A DNA stretch of 64,000 nucleotides from Microglena sp. YARC. Taxonomy: Eukaryota; Chlorophyta; Chlorophyceae; Chlamydomonadales; Chlamydomonadaceae. The notes beneath the pieces were generated by a model. That model did no database searches. It was not told the origin of the DNA and saw nothing but the letters and a program-made list of their open reading frames with translations. The number at the start of each line of letters is the position of its first letter. Positions within the stretch are counted from its first letter, which is position 1. Shown here piece after piece: positions 1 to 10,468 of the stretch. The translations under genes and the position numbers were made by a program. Where the stretch lies: the NCBI GenBank assembly GCA_022414725.1, contig CM039465.1:41609678-41673677 (forward strand), read 5' to 3'.

Positions 1-198
1 GGGTTTCAATCGTATAGAAAGAGAGGTGGGCTGTGCTTTGAATCTACGAACAACTTGCGAACGCTCAGATTTCGCTCTTCCCGTGAACACCGGACTGGCG
101 CAAAGGCAAAGCTCCAAATTGTAGCTTCTTCTTATCGTGCAGTGCCCCAGTCGATACTCGGTCAACACTTGTAACAGCAAAAATCGCAGCAACGTATT

Positions 199-831
199 TC
201 ACGATATTTGATACAACGAAAAGAGCTTGCAAAGATGGGATGAGAGGTGCAAGCACGAGAGTGTGCAGGGGGCCGGAATGGCCATGGCGATCTGAACTAA
301 GTCAAATAATCGCAACAATTGGGTGCCAACCATGACGGATGCGTGAAATGAATGGTGGCAACGATTGCAGGCGGAGAAAAAAAGCATGGCGATATGAAGG
401 TCTGGCTTGATTATGAGCCTGGGATAACTCCTGAGGTTGGCAGCATACTCTTCACGCATGGCTTGGTTAGTAGCATCTGCTAAACGTCAACGCTGGTTTG
501 CACAGGCTTCGCGCCTGGTTTGGTTAGCTGCCTGGCGTTCATCTGCAGTCATTGCAGCTCCCGTGGTAGCATAGGCTTCGCGCCTGGTTTGGTTAGCTGC
601 CTGGCATTCATCTGCAGGCATTGCAGCCCCCATGGTAGCACGGGCTAAATATCGACGCTGGTTGTCATGGCCCCTCTCCTCGTCGGTCCGAAGAGCTCGC
701 TTTGCACTCTGACTGGCTGTGTTTTCTGCTCTCCTGTCATGGTGGTGTAGCATGGTGGCACGAAGAAGCAATAGGTTATATACCATCAGTCTTAGCGCCA
801 TATTTGCTTCAGATAGCTGAAAATCGAACAA
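199..831 (-). pseudogene. Decayed ORF with 23-residue Arg/Gln-rich repeats
   Basis: One minus-strand frame runs from a Met at 831 to 199, interrupted only by an in-frame TGA at 487-489. It would encode about 210 residues. The middle contains two and a half copies of a ~23-residue repeat with the core ADERQAANQTRREA, separated by TTGAAM-like linkers. The part after the stop continues in the same frame and contains a CNRCHHS cluster. Charged 23-residue repeats of this kind recall STPR-type repeats found in some transposon-linked and regulatory proteins, but that link is only a resemblance. No catalytic motif is visible. The stop could be a real nonsense mutation (one change from CGA) or a sequencing error. 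A Helitron-type or other mobile origin is possible but unsupported. Confidence 0.3.
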
Positions 832-1318
832 ACTTGAAGGATTGATTTTTATTTAGGCATGGTACCAAAAGCAGATCAGGACAACGAAACAATTGCAATC
901 GCTCAGAATAAATCAGCGCTCCCAAATATGACGAGCGTCCAGTGTAGCAGATTTATTTATTTATTTATCTCACCTGCGCCAGACTCTACTATTTCTACTA
1001 TTTCCTCATTTATCCGTGCCACTGTTTTTTTGTGCGCCGTGTCGTTATTTTGTCGCTGCATGGCGGTGCATGGGTCCGAATAAATGAGTCAGACATGCCT
1101 GGATACCAGATCGCTGGGGGAAAAACAGTCAGAAATGCCTGGATACCAGATCGCTGGGGGAAAAACAAATCCGTGATGAGAAAAAATTGAACCTTGGCAG
1201 GAGTCCGTGGTTACCCTGCCCCGCATATATCAGTACGTCGGCGTGGCGTACCACGTGGAACTGACAGAAAATCGTACAGTACTGCAATTGTCCGGGTTTT
1301 TCACCCATTACCTCAAGT
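832..1318. other. Non-coding stretch with a 40 bp tandem duplication
   Basis: I see no convincing gene here. A 40 bp unit starting GTCAGACATGCCTGGATACC is present twice in direct tandem at 1088-1127 and 1128-1167, with one mismatch. A short TTTA run lies near 955-966. Confidence 0.6.
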
Positions 1319-2280
1319 CCAAAGATAAAGTTTTTTGCTAATAAGTTACCTAATCACATCAGTTCAACATATAAATACTCAGAGTTGGGTTCTCTCAGGT
1401 TGTGGGAAGCAGGCAAAGCAAAACATGTGATTTTTTTCACTATGGGGCTCCATAAGTCGGTACAGATTTTACGTAGAAGTGGAACGGAGCCTATCGCTAT
1501 CAAAAACAAGTTTTCGTAAAATAGAAGTAGGTAGCCCTATTGTGCAAATCTTTCCTCATAAGTAATTGTTACATCAGGTTTTAGATGGCAGTACATGAGC
1601 AGTACGGGTGAATATGGACCCACAAAATACTGATTATTTACATATTGTGGGTGCCCTAAGTGTGGTACAACGCTGCACAAGCTGAATTGTTTCATTTGGG
1701 GTCTTAGATTTGCTTCGTAGCACGAAGATTACCTTTTTTTTTTTTGAAAATTCAAAATTCAAATTTATTTTCAAAATATATTCAAAAAACAACTTAGTTT
1801 TCAACTTAGTTTTAAACATCCACATCTGAAGTTAGTTTTTGATTTGGGAAAGGGGGGTGAAATCTCAAGTTGGGAGGTGGGATTGGGAGGTGATCAGGTG
1901 AATTTTCGAGTTGTACTGCTATCTCAGTAAATTCCGAGGCCAAGGCTGAAGCACAGCCTCCGACCTTGTGGTAGGGGTTTGATAAGTCTTTCGTCCCGCG
2001 GTAACATGATTCGGAATAGCTCGCGCGGCCTCGTGTCTGGCGCGATCTGGATTTGTACCACAATTTATCGCACATCTGATGTACTGCCACCGGCCTTCCG
2101 TACAAGGCTGCTCGCGACCGCATGCGAATGCGGACCGGAAATACATGTGCGCGTAGCTGACACAATTGCGCGAAAGGTGGTCCACACAGAATTCGATTCC
2201 GAGCATTTTGGGGTCTGTACGGCTCTGTACCACAATCTTGTACCAACTTAGGGCGTTTAAGGACTTAGGCAACTATGGAT
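1319..2280 (+). repeat. ~1 kb dispersed repeat, copy 1
   Basis: This segment is collinear with 32727-33745 over nearly its whole length. Shared landmarks in order are the TTTTTTGC..AATAAGTT start, AACAT(A/G)TAAATACTC, a CTGATTATTTACAT block, an A/T-rich stretch containing TGAAAATT, then a GC-richer end with GGAATAGCTCGCGCGGCCTC and CATCTGATGTACT. The copies differ by many substitutions and small indels, so the family is old. I saw no terminal inverted repeats, long direct repeats or coding frame shared by both copies, so its class is unknown. Confidence 0.7.
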
Positions 2281-3469
2281 ATTTATATAGGGTCACCAAA
2301 GTTTAAGCCCATGTATGTTTATTTTTGTATCTTTCATGTGAAGATGGATTCATCACATTGTGTATGGGCTGCAGTTGGGCCTTTTCCAAGTAATTTAATG
2401 ATGTGGTGCATGGCCATCCTTTTGCTGGGTTCTCCTTGTATTCCCATGCCTCAAATTTGGTGTAAATAGGCTATTCACGTTACACCACAAAAACAAGGGG
2501 TGGACCTTAAAAACGTACAAGTGAACGGACCAAGTTGCAAGCTATGGTTGGGTGCCCATGTGGCCTGTTTGGGGAATACATGGAGTACACATCCATAGGA
2601 GGTAGAGCTGCAAGGTGTGCAACATGTGCCATGTACTTGCAGATGTATGCCACATGACACTGCCTAGGTACCCCCATTAAGGCTTGCCTATGTGGGGAGT
2701 GCTCATGGTCCCCATGAGGCCTAGCTAGACCTTCCCCCCTACATGTAGGTGTACCATATGCATCCCCCAAGTATGCTTTGTGGCTACCTAGACAAAGCTT
2801 GCAACTTGGTCCGATGACTTAACCATTTGAACGTCGCACACCGGGAATAGATCACCAGCCTGGCTCTGACCCGAGTTCCGATCTCGCTCCACCACCGAGC
2901 CTGGCCTTAGACATGGAGCTGTCTGAGAAGATGCAATTAAAGTTGAGCCCAAGTACTCTTGCTATGATGCAGTATGGAAGATGAAATTCGCCGAAAGCGT
3001 CGTTGCCCTTACATAAAAGTGGCGCCATGGGCCTAAGCTCTGCGCGCCCTAATACATCTATATATATATAAAGAAATCATGGTCGTGGTCGTGGTCGTGG
3101 TGGTGTCATCGCGTAACCGACTTAACCGACTTCCCGCCCAGCCCATTCCCGCTCAGCCAATTCCCTCTTTTAATCCCTCCTGCTTCAACTTCTGCCTGAT
3201 TGGCCTCCTGCGAATTCTGCCTTATGCAACCTTCGCCTCCTGCGTAATCTACCTGTTGCGCATCCCGCCCGATTTCTCCTTTTCCCGCATGAGTTCATCC
3301 ACCTGATTTCGGTAGCGCTACAGTTTGTCTTACTACAAGCTTTTCTCCCTGCATCTCTGCAAGACCTTTCCCTTGCGTCAAGAGACCTGTCGCTGCGCAC
3401 AACGGGAGGTGACGTGGTGAGTCAGCTGACCTGTCAGAAATGTCCGAATCGCATCCATCCCATGTCACA
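2281..3469. other. Unassigned intergenic sequence
   Basis: No gene, transposon end or long repeat is evident. The only local structure is a short TA run at 3059-3071 followed by a (GGTCGT)n run at 3079-3103. Short frames on both strands lack coding character. Confidence 0.5.
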
Positions 3470-3705
3470 AACTTGACTGCAAATTCTTCCCACTGAATTG
3501 AGAAACATGTCGCACCGCATTGTGCCGTAGCAAGTACGCATCAAAGTTTACCGAATGAAAAATCTCGCTGAGCATTAGCGCCCTAACTTGACCGAACATC
3601 TCAAATCAGCAACTTGACTGTAACTTCTTCCCACTTCATCGAGAAACATGTCGTCGCTGTGCGTTGTGCTATAGCGAGCACGCGGCAAAGTTGAATGGAT
3701 GAACC
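3470..3705. repeat. Tandem duplication of a 141 bp unit
   Basis: A unit starting AACTTGACTG occurs at 3470 and again at 3611. Both copies share TTCTTCCCAC and GAGAAACATGTCG. The copies are diverged and the second is incomplete. No coding function is seen. Confidence 0.6.
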
Positions 3706-3959
3706 TAGCGATGTTTCCAAGTCTCAGATCGAGTTGACTTCGGGAGCAGTTGCGGTGAACAGGATTGTTCTTCGGCCGAACTGAATACATGCTCGCTAAG
3801 AAGAAGCTTTAGTTATATACAGTTGCGATTGCGCAGGTTCAGCCTTTTCAGTGGGGTCGACTATCGATCACAGCTGAGGTGGCAGGGAAGCAGGTCCGAT
3901 GCTTTTAGCGGAGTCGGATGATGCGCAAACGTTGTCGATGCTCATCGTCCCGTTTTCAG

Positions 3960-4483
3960 CTATGGCAAAGCCCACAGCTGAAGTGGAGGGGGGGCAGATA
4001 TGGAGTATGTGTGTGCTGGTGGGTGCGTGTAGGAGGGAGGGGAGGGATGAGAGTGGGGAGAGGGTGGGGGCTGGTGGGATGGCTGGGGTGGGGGAAGGAA
4101 TGGAGTCAGGAAATATGTCAGGAAGAGTAAGGGAGTATGTTTTTGGGCGGGGATACATGGTTGGGTGGGGGTGGGGGTGGAGATAACTAGGGGGGGGGGG
4201 GGGGGGGGGGGGAGTACGGTGGTGTTTGTGTGCTTGTGGGTGCACAAGGGAGACCATCGCAAGGGGTATGCGTCCGTCAATGTTTTAAGTTGCATGTACT
4301 GCAGAGAAAACCGTTTTGCAAACCCAGTCCAAAACAGGTGTGGCCAACGGGAGGGAAGGGGGGAGGGGCGGATAATGGTTTGGTGGTGGTGGTGTGTGAA
4401 TGGGTGGGGGCTTCAAGTGTAAAACCATTATGTAACCAGCCCCAAATAGGTGTGGCCAAAGGCCAAACGGGCACCGTACTATG

Positions 4484-4518
<35 letters not shown>

Positions 4519-4566
4519 CTTCGTGAGAGTAGATGTGGCCACCGGCCACACGGGCTACCGTACTAG

Positions 4567-4635
<69 letters not shown>

Positions 4636-4700
4636 CCAGGATTCTCCCCCCCCCCCCCCCCCCCCCCCCCCGTGTGTGTGTGTGCCTCAAATATCTGAAT
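3960..4700. repeat. G-rich low complexity, poly-G tracts and TA/TG microsatellites
   Basis: Contains a G-rich stretch (3985-4180), poly-G tracts near 4190-4211 and 4487-4517, a (TA)n(TG)n(TA)n microsatellite at 4565-4632, and a poly-C tract near 4647-4672. A short word GTGTGGCCAA recurs at about 4340 and 4450. Frames in this stretch are artefacts of the simple sequence. Confidence 0.75.
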
Positions 4701-4731
4701 ATCACCTCTCACCGTACCTGATGTGCTGCAG

Positions 4732-7700
4732 AAGATCAATGACTGAGGGATGGCGCCCCCCCCCGTGTGCCTCAGATCTCTGACGATGGTGTGTGGAAGC
4801 TTATTACACACACACACATGGCTCTCTCACCTATCACCACCTCTCTGACCTCTCACCACCTTGCTCACCTCTCACCGTACCTGATGTGCTGCAGAAGATC
4901 ATTGAGGGATGGCGCCCCCCCCGTGTGCCTCAAATCTCTGACGATGGGTGTGTGGAAGCTTATTACAGCATGTTGGGACCATAACCCTGGTGCACGGCCC
5001 GACTCATTTATGTTGCTGGAGGAGCTAGAGAAGGTAAGACAGGCCATGTGGGGTGGGAGGGGTGTGGGGGGGCTGTGTGTGTGTGTGGGGGGTGGGGGTG
5101 TGTGGGGTGGGGGTGGGGGGGAGAATGCAGGTGCAAGGCCGACTCGTTCATGTTGCTGGAGGAGCTAGAGAAGGTAAGACAGGCCATGTGGGGTGGGACG
5201 GGTGGGTGGGGCTGTGCGTGTGTGGGTGTGTGGGTGGGGGGTGGGGGGGAGAAACCGGGTGCAAGGCCGACTCATTCATGTTGCTGGAGGAGCTAGAGAA
5301 GGTCAGACAGGCCATGTGGGGTGGGTGGGGCTGTGGGGGGGGGGGGGGGGGGGAGGGGGGAGAATCCTGGTGCAAGGCCCGACTCATTCTTGTTGCTGGA
5401 GGAGCTAGAGAGGGTAAGATATGTCATGTAGGGTGGGAGGGGTGGGTGGGGCTGTGTGTGTGGGTGGGGGTGGGGGGTGGGGTGGGGGGGGGGAAGAACC
5501 CTGGTGCAAGGCCCGAACTCATTCATGTTGCTGGAGGAGCTAGAGAGGGTAAGACAGGCCATGTGGGGTGGGAGGGGTGGGTGTAGATGTGTGTGTGTGG
5601 GGGGGGGGGGGGGGGGGGGATTTTGCAAGCCCAACTTCTTCGTGTTGCTCAAGGAACTTTCTCACCTTGCGGTATTCTATCCTGTTGTATGTATGTATGC
5701 TACAGTCCAGGGGTAGGCCAAATAGGCTAAATAGACTTGCCCAACTGTTAGGAAGAGCTTAAAAAGAAAAAGCACTGATGAACTCAACCCACCCCAAACA
5801 ATCGTTTAACCGACGGGGGCCCTCAGTTCGTGCTACAGTGATAACGGGGTTGTGCAGACCATGGAACAAATGAACCCGTTGCATGAGAAACTTTCTCAGC
5901 GGCTGTTATTCTATTCTGTTCTGTTCTGTGGATCATGGATGAATGAAACTGTTGCTCGAGGGACTTCTTCACCTGCTCTTATTCCATCCTGTTGTGCGGA
6001 TCCTGGATGAATGAAACTGTTGCTCGAGGGACTTCTTCACCTGCTCTTATTCCATCCTGTTGTGCGGATCCTGGATGAATGAAAATTCATCCTGTTGTGC
6101 GGATCCTGGATGAATGAAACTGTGCTCGAGGACTTCTTCACCTGCTCTTATTCCATCCTGTTGTGCGGATCCTGGATGAATGAAACTGTTGCTCGAGGGA
6201 CTTCTTCACCTGCTCTTATTCCATCCTGTTGTGCGGATCCTGGATGAATGAAACTGTTGCTCGAGGACTTCTTCACCTGCTCTTATTCCATCCTGTTGTG
6301 CGGATCATGGATGAATGAAACTGTTGCTCGATGGACTTCTTCACCTGCTCTTATTCCATCCTGTTGTGCGGATCCTGGATGAATGAAACTGTTGCTCGAG
6401 GGACTTCTTCACCTGCTCTTATTCCATCCTGTTGTGCGGATCCTGGATGAATGAAACTGTTTGCTCGAGGGACTTCTTCACCTGCTCTTATTCCATCCTG
6501 TTGTGCGGATCCTGGATGAATGAAACTGTTGCTCGAGGGACTTCTTCACCTGCTCTTATTCCATCCTGTTGTGCGGATCCTGGATGAATGAAACTGTTGC
6601 TCGAGGGACTTCTTCACCTGCTCTTATTCCATCCTGTTGTGCGGATCCTGGATGAATGAAACTGTTGCTCGAGGGACTTCTTCACCTGCTCTTATTCCAT
6701 CCTGTTGTGCGGATCCTGGATGAATGAAACTGTTGCTCGAGGGACTTCTTCACCTGCTCTTATTCCATCCTGTTGTGCGGATCCTGGATGAATGAAACTG
6801 TTGCTCGAGGGACTTCTTCACCTGCTCTTATTCCATCCTGTTGTGCGGATCCTGGATGAATGAAACTGTTGCTCGAGGGACTTCTTCACCTGCTCTTATT
6901 CCATCCTGTTTGTGCGGATCCTGGATGAATGAAACTGTTGCTCGAGGGACTTCTTCACCTGCTCTTATTCCATCCTGTTGTGCGGATCCTGGATGAATGA
7001 AACTGTTGCTCGAGGGACTTCTTCACCTGCTCTTATTCCATCCTGTTGTGCGGATCCTGGATGAATGAAACTGTTGCTCGAGGGACTTCTTCACCTGCTC
7101 TTATTCCATCCTGTTGTGCGGATCCTGGATGAATGAAACTGTTGCTCGAGGGACTTCTTCACCTGCTCTTATTCCATCCTGTTGTGCGGATCCTGGATGA
7201 ATGAAACTGTTGCTCGAGGACTTCTTCACCTGCTCTTATTCCATCCTGTTGTGCGGATCCTGGATGAATGAAACTGTTGCTCGAGGGACTTCTTCACCTG
7301 CTCTTATTCCATCCTGTTGTGGCGGATCCTGGATGAATGAAACTGTTGCTCGAGGGACTTCTTCACCTGCTCTTATTCCATCCTGTTGTGCGGATCCTGG
7401 ATGAATGAAACTGTTTGCTCGAGGGACTTCTTCACCTGCTCTTATTCCATCCTGTTGTGCGGATCCTGGATGAATGAAACTGTTGCTCGAGGGACTTCTT
7501 CACCTGCTCTTATTCCATCCTGTTGTGCGGATCCTGGATGAATGAAACTGTTGCTCGAGGACTTCTTCACCTGCTCTTATTCCATCCTGTTGTGCGGATC
7601 CTGGATGAATGAAACTGTTGCTCGAGGGACTTCTTCACCTGCTCTTATTCCATCCCTGCGGATCCTGGATGAATGAAACTGTTGCTCGAGGGACTTCTTC

Positions 7701-8872
7701 ACCTGCTCTTATTCCATCCTGTTGCGGATCCTGATGAATGAAACTGTTGCTCGAGGGACTTCTTCACCTGCTCTTATTCCATCCTGTTGTGCGGATCCTG
7801 GATGAATGAAACTGTTGCTCGAGGGACTTCTTCACCTGCTCTTATTCCATCCTGTTGTGCGGATCATGGAACGAATGAACCCGTTGCTTGAGGAACTTAT
7901 CACCTACTGCTGTTATTTGTACCTGTCAGTGTTTGGCTGTTGAATGCCTCTCTGTCCTTCTGTCCTTCTCTACATGTCTCATTGACCTCGCCACCAGACT
8001 CTCTTGGTAACAGTACCTGTTTTGCAGATAATGGAACGAATGAACCCGTTACTTGAGGAACTTTCTCACCTGCTGCTGTTATTCGTACCTGACAGTGTTT
8101 AGCTGTTGACTGCCTCTCCGTCCTTCCGTCCTTCTCTACATGTCTCATTGATCTCGCCTCCAGAAAAAAAATGAAAATTGAAAATTGAAAAAGAAAAAAA
8201 ATGGAAATTTAAACATCCTAGAATTGTCACAATGACCTCTAAGGACGTGCCCAGTGGGATTAAGGGAACCGCATCGTAAGTATGCGCTGCTTGAGCCAAT
8301 ATCGCACCTAGATACCAGTTACCGTGCTGGTCGACGACCCTCCGGACTGGCCCAAGCGCACTCGAGGGGGTTCGAACCCTCGCCTCCCGACTCTCATGTT
8401 AACAGTACCTGTTTGTGCGGATAATGGAACGAATGAACCCGTTTCTCAAGGAACTTTCTCACCGGCTGTTATTCGTACCTATCAGTATTAAGCTGTTGAA
8501 TGCCTCTCTGTCCTTCCGTCCTTCTCTACATGTCTCATTGACCTCGCCGTCAGACTCTTTTGTTAACAGTACCTGTTTGTGCGGATCATGGAACGAATAA
8601 ACCCGTTGCTCAAGGAACTTTCTAACCGGCTAACATTTGTTCCTGTTGTGCAGATCATGGAACGAATGAACCCCACTCCTAAGCCAAGCAGTGATTTCTT
8701 ACATGCACCCCTGAGAGAGGATGTCGCCAGTATTCCATCCTTCCGTATTCCTTCCTTCCGTACTCCTAAGCAGACGTCCACGACCCCGTCCCCCGCCAAG
8801 GAGTTGCATGGTGCTGCTGAGGAGACGAAGGATTCCTCTCAGATGAAGGGGTGTGGTTGCCTTATCTGCTAA
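4732..8872 (+). CDS. 3' end of a TKL-type protein kinase gene, exons partly amplified
   Basis: Best exon model: 4895-5033, then 8654-8872. The first exon follows a CAG acceptor. With one G removed from a GGG at about 4943 it reads KIIEGWRPPRVPQISDDG, then VWKLITACWDHNPGARPDSF and MLLEELEK, before GTAAGA. This is kinase subdomain XI: the W, the CW and the invariant Arg of NPxxRP are typical of tyrosine-kinase-like (TKL) enzymes, which phosphorylate Ser/Thr or Tyr. The second exon (219 nt, phase 0) follows TGTGCAG and encodes IMERMNPTPKPSSDF, a Ser/Pro-rich linker with SIPSFRIPSFRTP, and a terminal KGCGCLIC before TAA. The join gives LLEELEK-IMERMNP. The Cys-rich end suggests lipid anchoring of the kinase at a membrane (inference). 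Catalytic subdomains I-X are not in the window. A broken exon copy at 4732-4803 runs into a CA repeat. The frame slip may be real decay or a homopolymer error. Confidence 0.6.
5034..5665 (+). repeat. Tandem partial copies of the kinase subdomain XI exon end
   Basis: The last ~45 nt of the kinase exon plus its GT donor recur in partial form, ending at 5173, 5301, 5413 and 5548. Each encodes a remnant of GARPxSFMLLEELEK and is followed by ACAGGCCATGTGGGGTGGG or a close variant, then by variable (TG)n/(G)n sequence. Donors read GTAAG, but the second is GTCAG. A fifth, hybrid piece at 5624-5665 passes from the exon end into the CTCAAGGAACTTTCTCACC word of the next array. The period is about 110-130 bp. 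Confidence 0.75.
5701..5858 (-). mobile_element. LINE 3' end, truncated copy
   Basis: This ~155 bp module is found repeatedly in the window. On the plus strand it runs from TACAGTCCAGGGGTAGGCC through GACTTGCCCAAC, ACTGATGAACT and AACAATCGTTTAACCGAC to GTGCTACAGTGATAA. Longer copies show that it is the 3' non-coding end of a non-LTR retrotransposon whose coding strand is the minus strand here. It is flanked at the LINE 3' side by TGTATGTATGTATG, the plus-strand view of a (CATA)n tail. Confidence 0.7.
5859..7890 (+). repeat. 68 bp tandem array, about 28 units
   Basis: Near-identical 68 bp units run from about 5926 to 7870, each with CTCGAGGGACTTCTTCACC, then TTGTGCGGATCCTGGATGA. Nearly every unit has an XhoI site (CTCGAG) and a BamHI site (GGATCC). 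Single-base gains and losses are scattered through the array. The unit derives from the kinase tail exon: GATCATGGAACGAATGAACC, found intact at 5858-5925 and at 7863 onward, is the ancestral form of GATCCTGGATGAATGAAAC. The TTGTGCGGATC junction matches the TGTTGTGCAG acceptor with AG changed to GG, so most units have probably lost splice-site function. Short frames such as the one at 7201-7404 are by-products. Confidence 0.9.
7860..8650 (+). repeat. ~170 bp tandem units carrying an IMERMNP-type exon
   Basis: Longer units start near 7860, 8025, 8407 and 8578. Each has the exon-like piece ATCATGGAACGAATGAACCC or ATAATGG.., reading I(M)ERMNPLLKELSHRL, then a shared intronic stretch with GCTGTTGAATGCCTCTCTGT and ACATGTCTCATTGACCTCGC. 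The second unit is split by a SINE at 8165-8378. The first unit is continuous with the 68 bp array, so the short array grew from the 5' part of these units. Confidence 0.75.
8165..8378 (-). mobile_element. tRNA-derived SINE family B, 5'-truncated copy with target duplication
   Basis: Read on the minus strand it begins at a pol III B-box core GGGTTCGAACCCC and continues through GGTAACTGG, TCTAGGTG.GAT, ACGTCCTTAGA and GTGACA to an A/T-rich tail. The same order occurs on the plus strand at 23500-23745, where the A-box half is also present. The insertion is flanked by CTCGCCTCCAGA (8153-8164) and CTCGCCTCCCGA (8379-8390), a 12 bp target-site duplication with one mismatch. It interrupts a repeat unit whose uninterrupted versions lie nearby. 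Truncation at the B box fits LINE-driven insertion. Confidence 0.75.
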
Positions 8873-9610
8873 CCCATAGGGCCTAATCCTAAGCAGAAGT
8901 CGACGACCTCGTCCCCTGCCAAGGAGACGCATGGTGCTGCTGAGGACACGAAGGATTCCTCTCAGATGAAGGGGTGTGGTTGCCTTATCTGCTAACCCAT
9001 AGGGCCTAATCCTAAGTAGATGTCCACGACCCCGACCTCTGCCAATAAGACGCATGGTGCTGCTGAGGAGACGAAGGATTCCTCCCAGATGAAGGGGTGT
9101 GGTTGCCTTATCTGCTAACCCATAGGGCCTAATCCTAAGTAGATGTCCACGACCCCGTCCTCTGCTAAGAAGACGCATGGTGCTGCTGAGGACACGAAGG
9201 ATTCCTCTCAGATGAAGGGGTGTGGTTGCCTTATCTGCTAACCCATAGGGCCTAATCCTTAGCAGAAGTCGACGACCCCGTCCCTTGCCAAGAAGACGCA
9301 TGGTGCTGCTGAGGAGACGAAGGATTCCTCTCAGATGAAGGGGTGTGGTTGCCTTATCTGCTAACCCATAGGGCCTAATCCTAAGTAGATGTCCACGACC
9401 CCGTCCTCTGCCAAGAAGACGCATGGTGCTGCTGAGGAGACGAAGGATTCCTCTCAGATGAAGGGGTGTGGTTGCCTTATCTGCTTACCCATAGGGCCTA
9501 ATCCTAAGCAGAAGTCAACGACCCCGTCCCCTGCCAAGGAGACGCATGCTGCTGCTGAGGACACGAAGGATTCCTCTCAGATGAAGGGGTGTGGTTGCCT
9601 TATCTGCTAG
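8873..9610 (+). repeat. Six further tandem copies of the kinase terminal exon (123 bp period)
   Basis: After the first stop at 8870-8872 the terminal exon repeats every 123 bp, with stop positions near 8995, 9118, 9241, 9364, 9487 and 9610. Each unit encodes a variant of PKQKSTTPSPAKETHGAAE, then DTKDSSQMKGCGCLIC and a stop. The period is a multiple of three, so all copies share one frame. In the copy ending near 9487 TAA has become TTA, fusing the last two units into one frame (9389-9610). Some units have an in-frame TAG in place of the CAG of PKQ. The protein-level conservation of KGCGCLIC in every copy is notable, but recent homogenisation explains it equally well. Confidence 0.85.
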
Positions 9611-9655
9611 CCCAGTAAGGCACCTGGAAGACCCAGACCTGGAACTGGAAGAACC

Positions 9656-9985
9656 TTAGTGCTGATAAACCCTGCATGAACCCTGCATAAATTCGAGCAC
9701 ACATAGCGCTGATAAACCCTGCATAAACCCTACATGCACCCTGCATAAACTCAAGCACACATAGTGCTGATAAACCCTGCATAAACCCTACATGCACCCT
9801 GCATAAACTCAAGCACACATAGTGCTGATAAACCTTGCATGAACCCTGCATAAACTCAAGCAAATTTAGTGCTGATAAACCCTGCATAAACCCTGCATAA
9901 ACCCTGCATAAACTCAAGCACACATAGTGCTGATAAACCCTGCATGCACCCTGCATAAACTCAAGCAAACTTAGTGTTGATAAGA
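9656..9985. repeat. Minisatellite with AAACCCTGCATAAACTCAAG units
   Basis: Variable units of about 36-60 bp built from GTGCTGATAAACCCTGCAT and AACTCAAGCACACATA repeat six to seven times. The minus-strand frame across it encodes repetitive LEFMQGACRVYQH-type peptides and is taken as an artefact. Confidence 0.8.
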
Positions 9986-10129
9986 GAGATGGTAAGGTGT
10001 GACTGCATTACCTGCTTACCCAGAGATGGGGCCCAATCCTGAGGAGAAGCCCACGAATATAAGCAACTCCATAGCTCGCAGTGGTACTGCTCCCAATTGT
10101 ACTGCTGTACTGCTGTGCAACCATGCTGT

Positions 10130-10468
10130 GCAACCATCAACACTGCTCACGACCACCAGTTCCTAAATGAATAGAAACCTATCAATAAGTTGCCACCATT
10201 TATATAAACCTATCAGCCGCTAATTCCATCATCACTACCCACAACCACCAACACTATCATCATCACCCACAACCATTGACACTGCTCACAACCACCAGTT
10301 CCTAAATGAATACAAACCTATCAATTAGTTGCCACCATTTGTTCAAACCTATGAACTGCAAACTCCATCGTCACGACCCCCAACCACCAACACCATCATC
10401 GCTACCCACAACCATCAGCACTGCTCACAACCACCAGTTCCTAAATGAATAGGAACCTGTATGCATGT
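10130..10468. repeat. ~127-180 bp tandem units rich in CCACAACCACC
   Basis: Two and a half copies share ACCACCAGTTCCTAAATGAA, TAGTTGCCACCATTT and CAACCACCAACACCATCATC. Similar CAC-rich words continue at 10850-11100. No coding evidence. Confidence 0.65.

Noticed and set aside
4277..4817. Overlapping Pro-rich and Tyr/Ile-rich frames as genes
   Set aside because: They are translations of poly-G/poly-C and TA/TG microsatellites.
5926..7870. CRISPR-like array
   Set aside because: Units are contiguous 68 bp tandem copies without unique spacers, in a eukaryotic intron-like setting.
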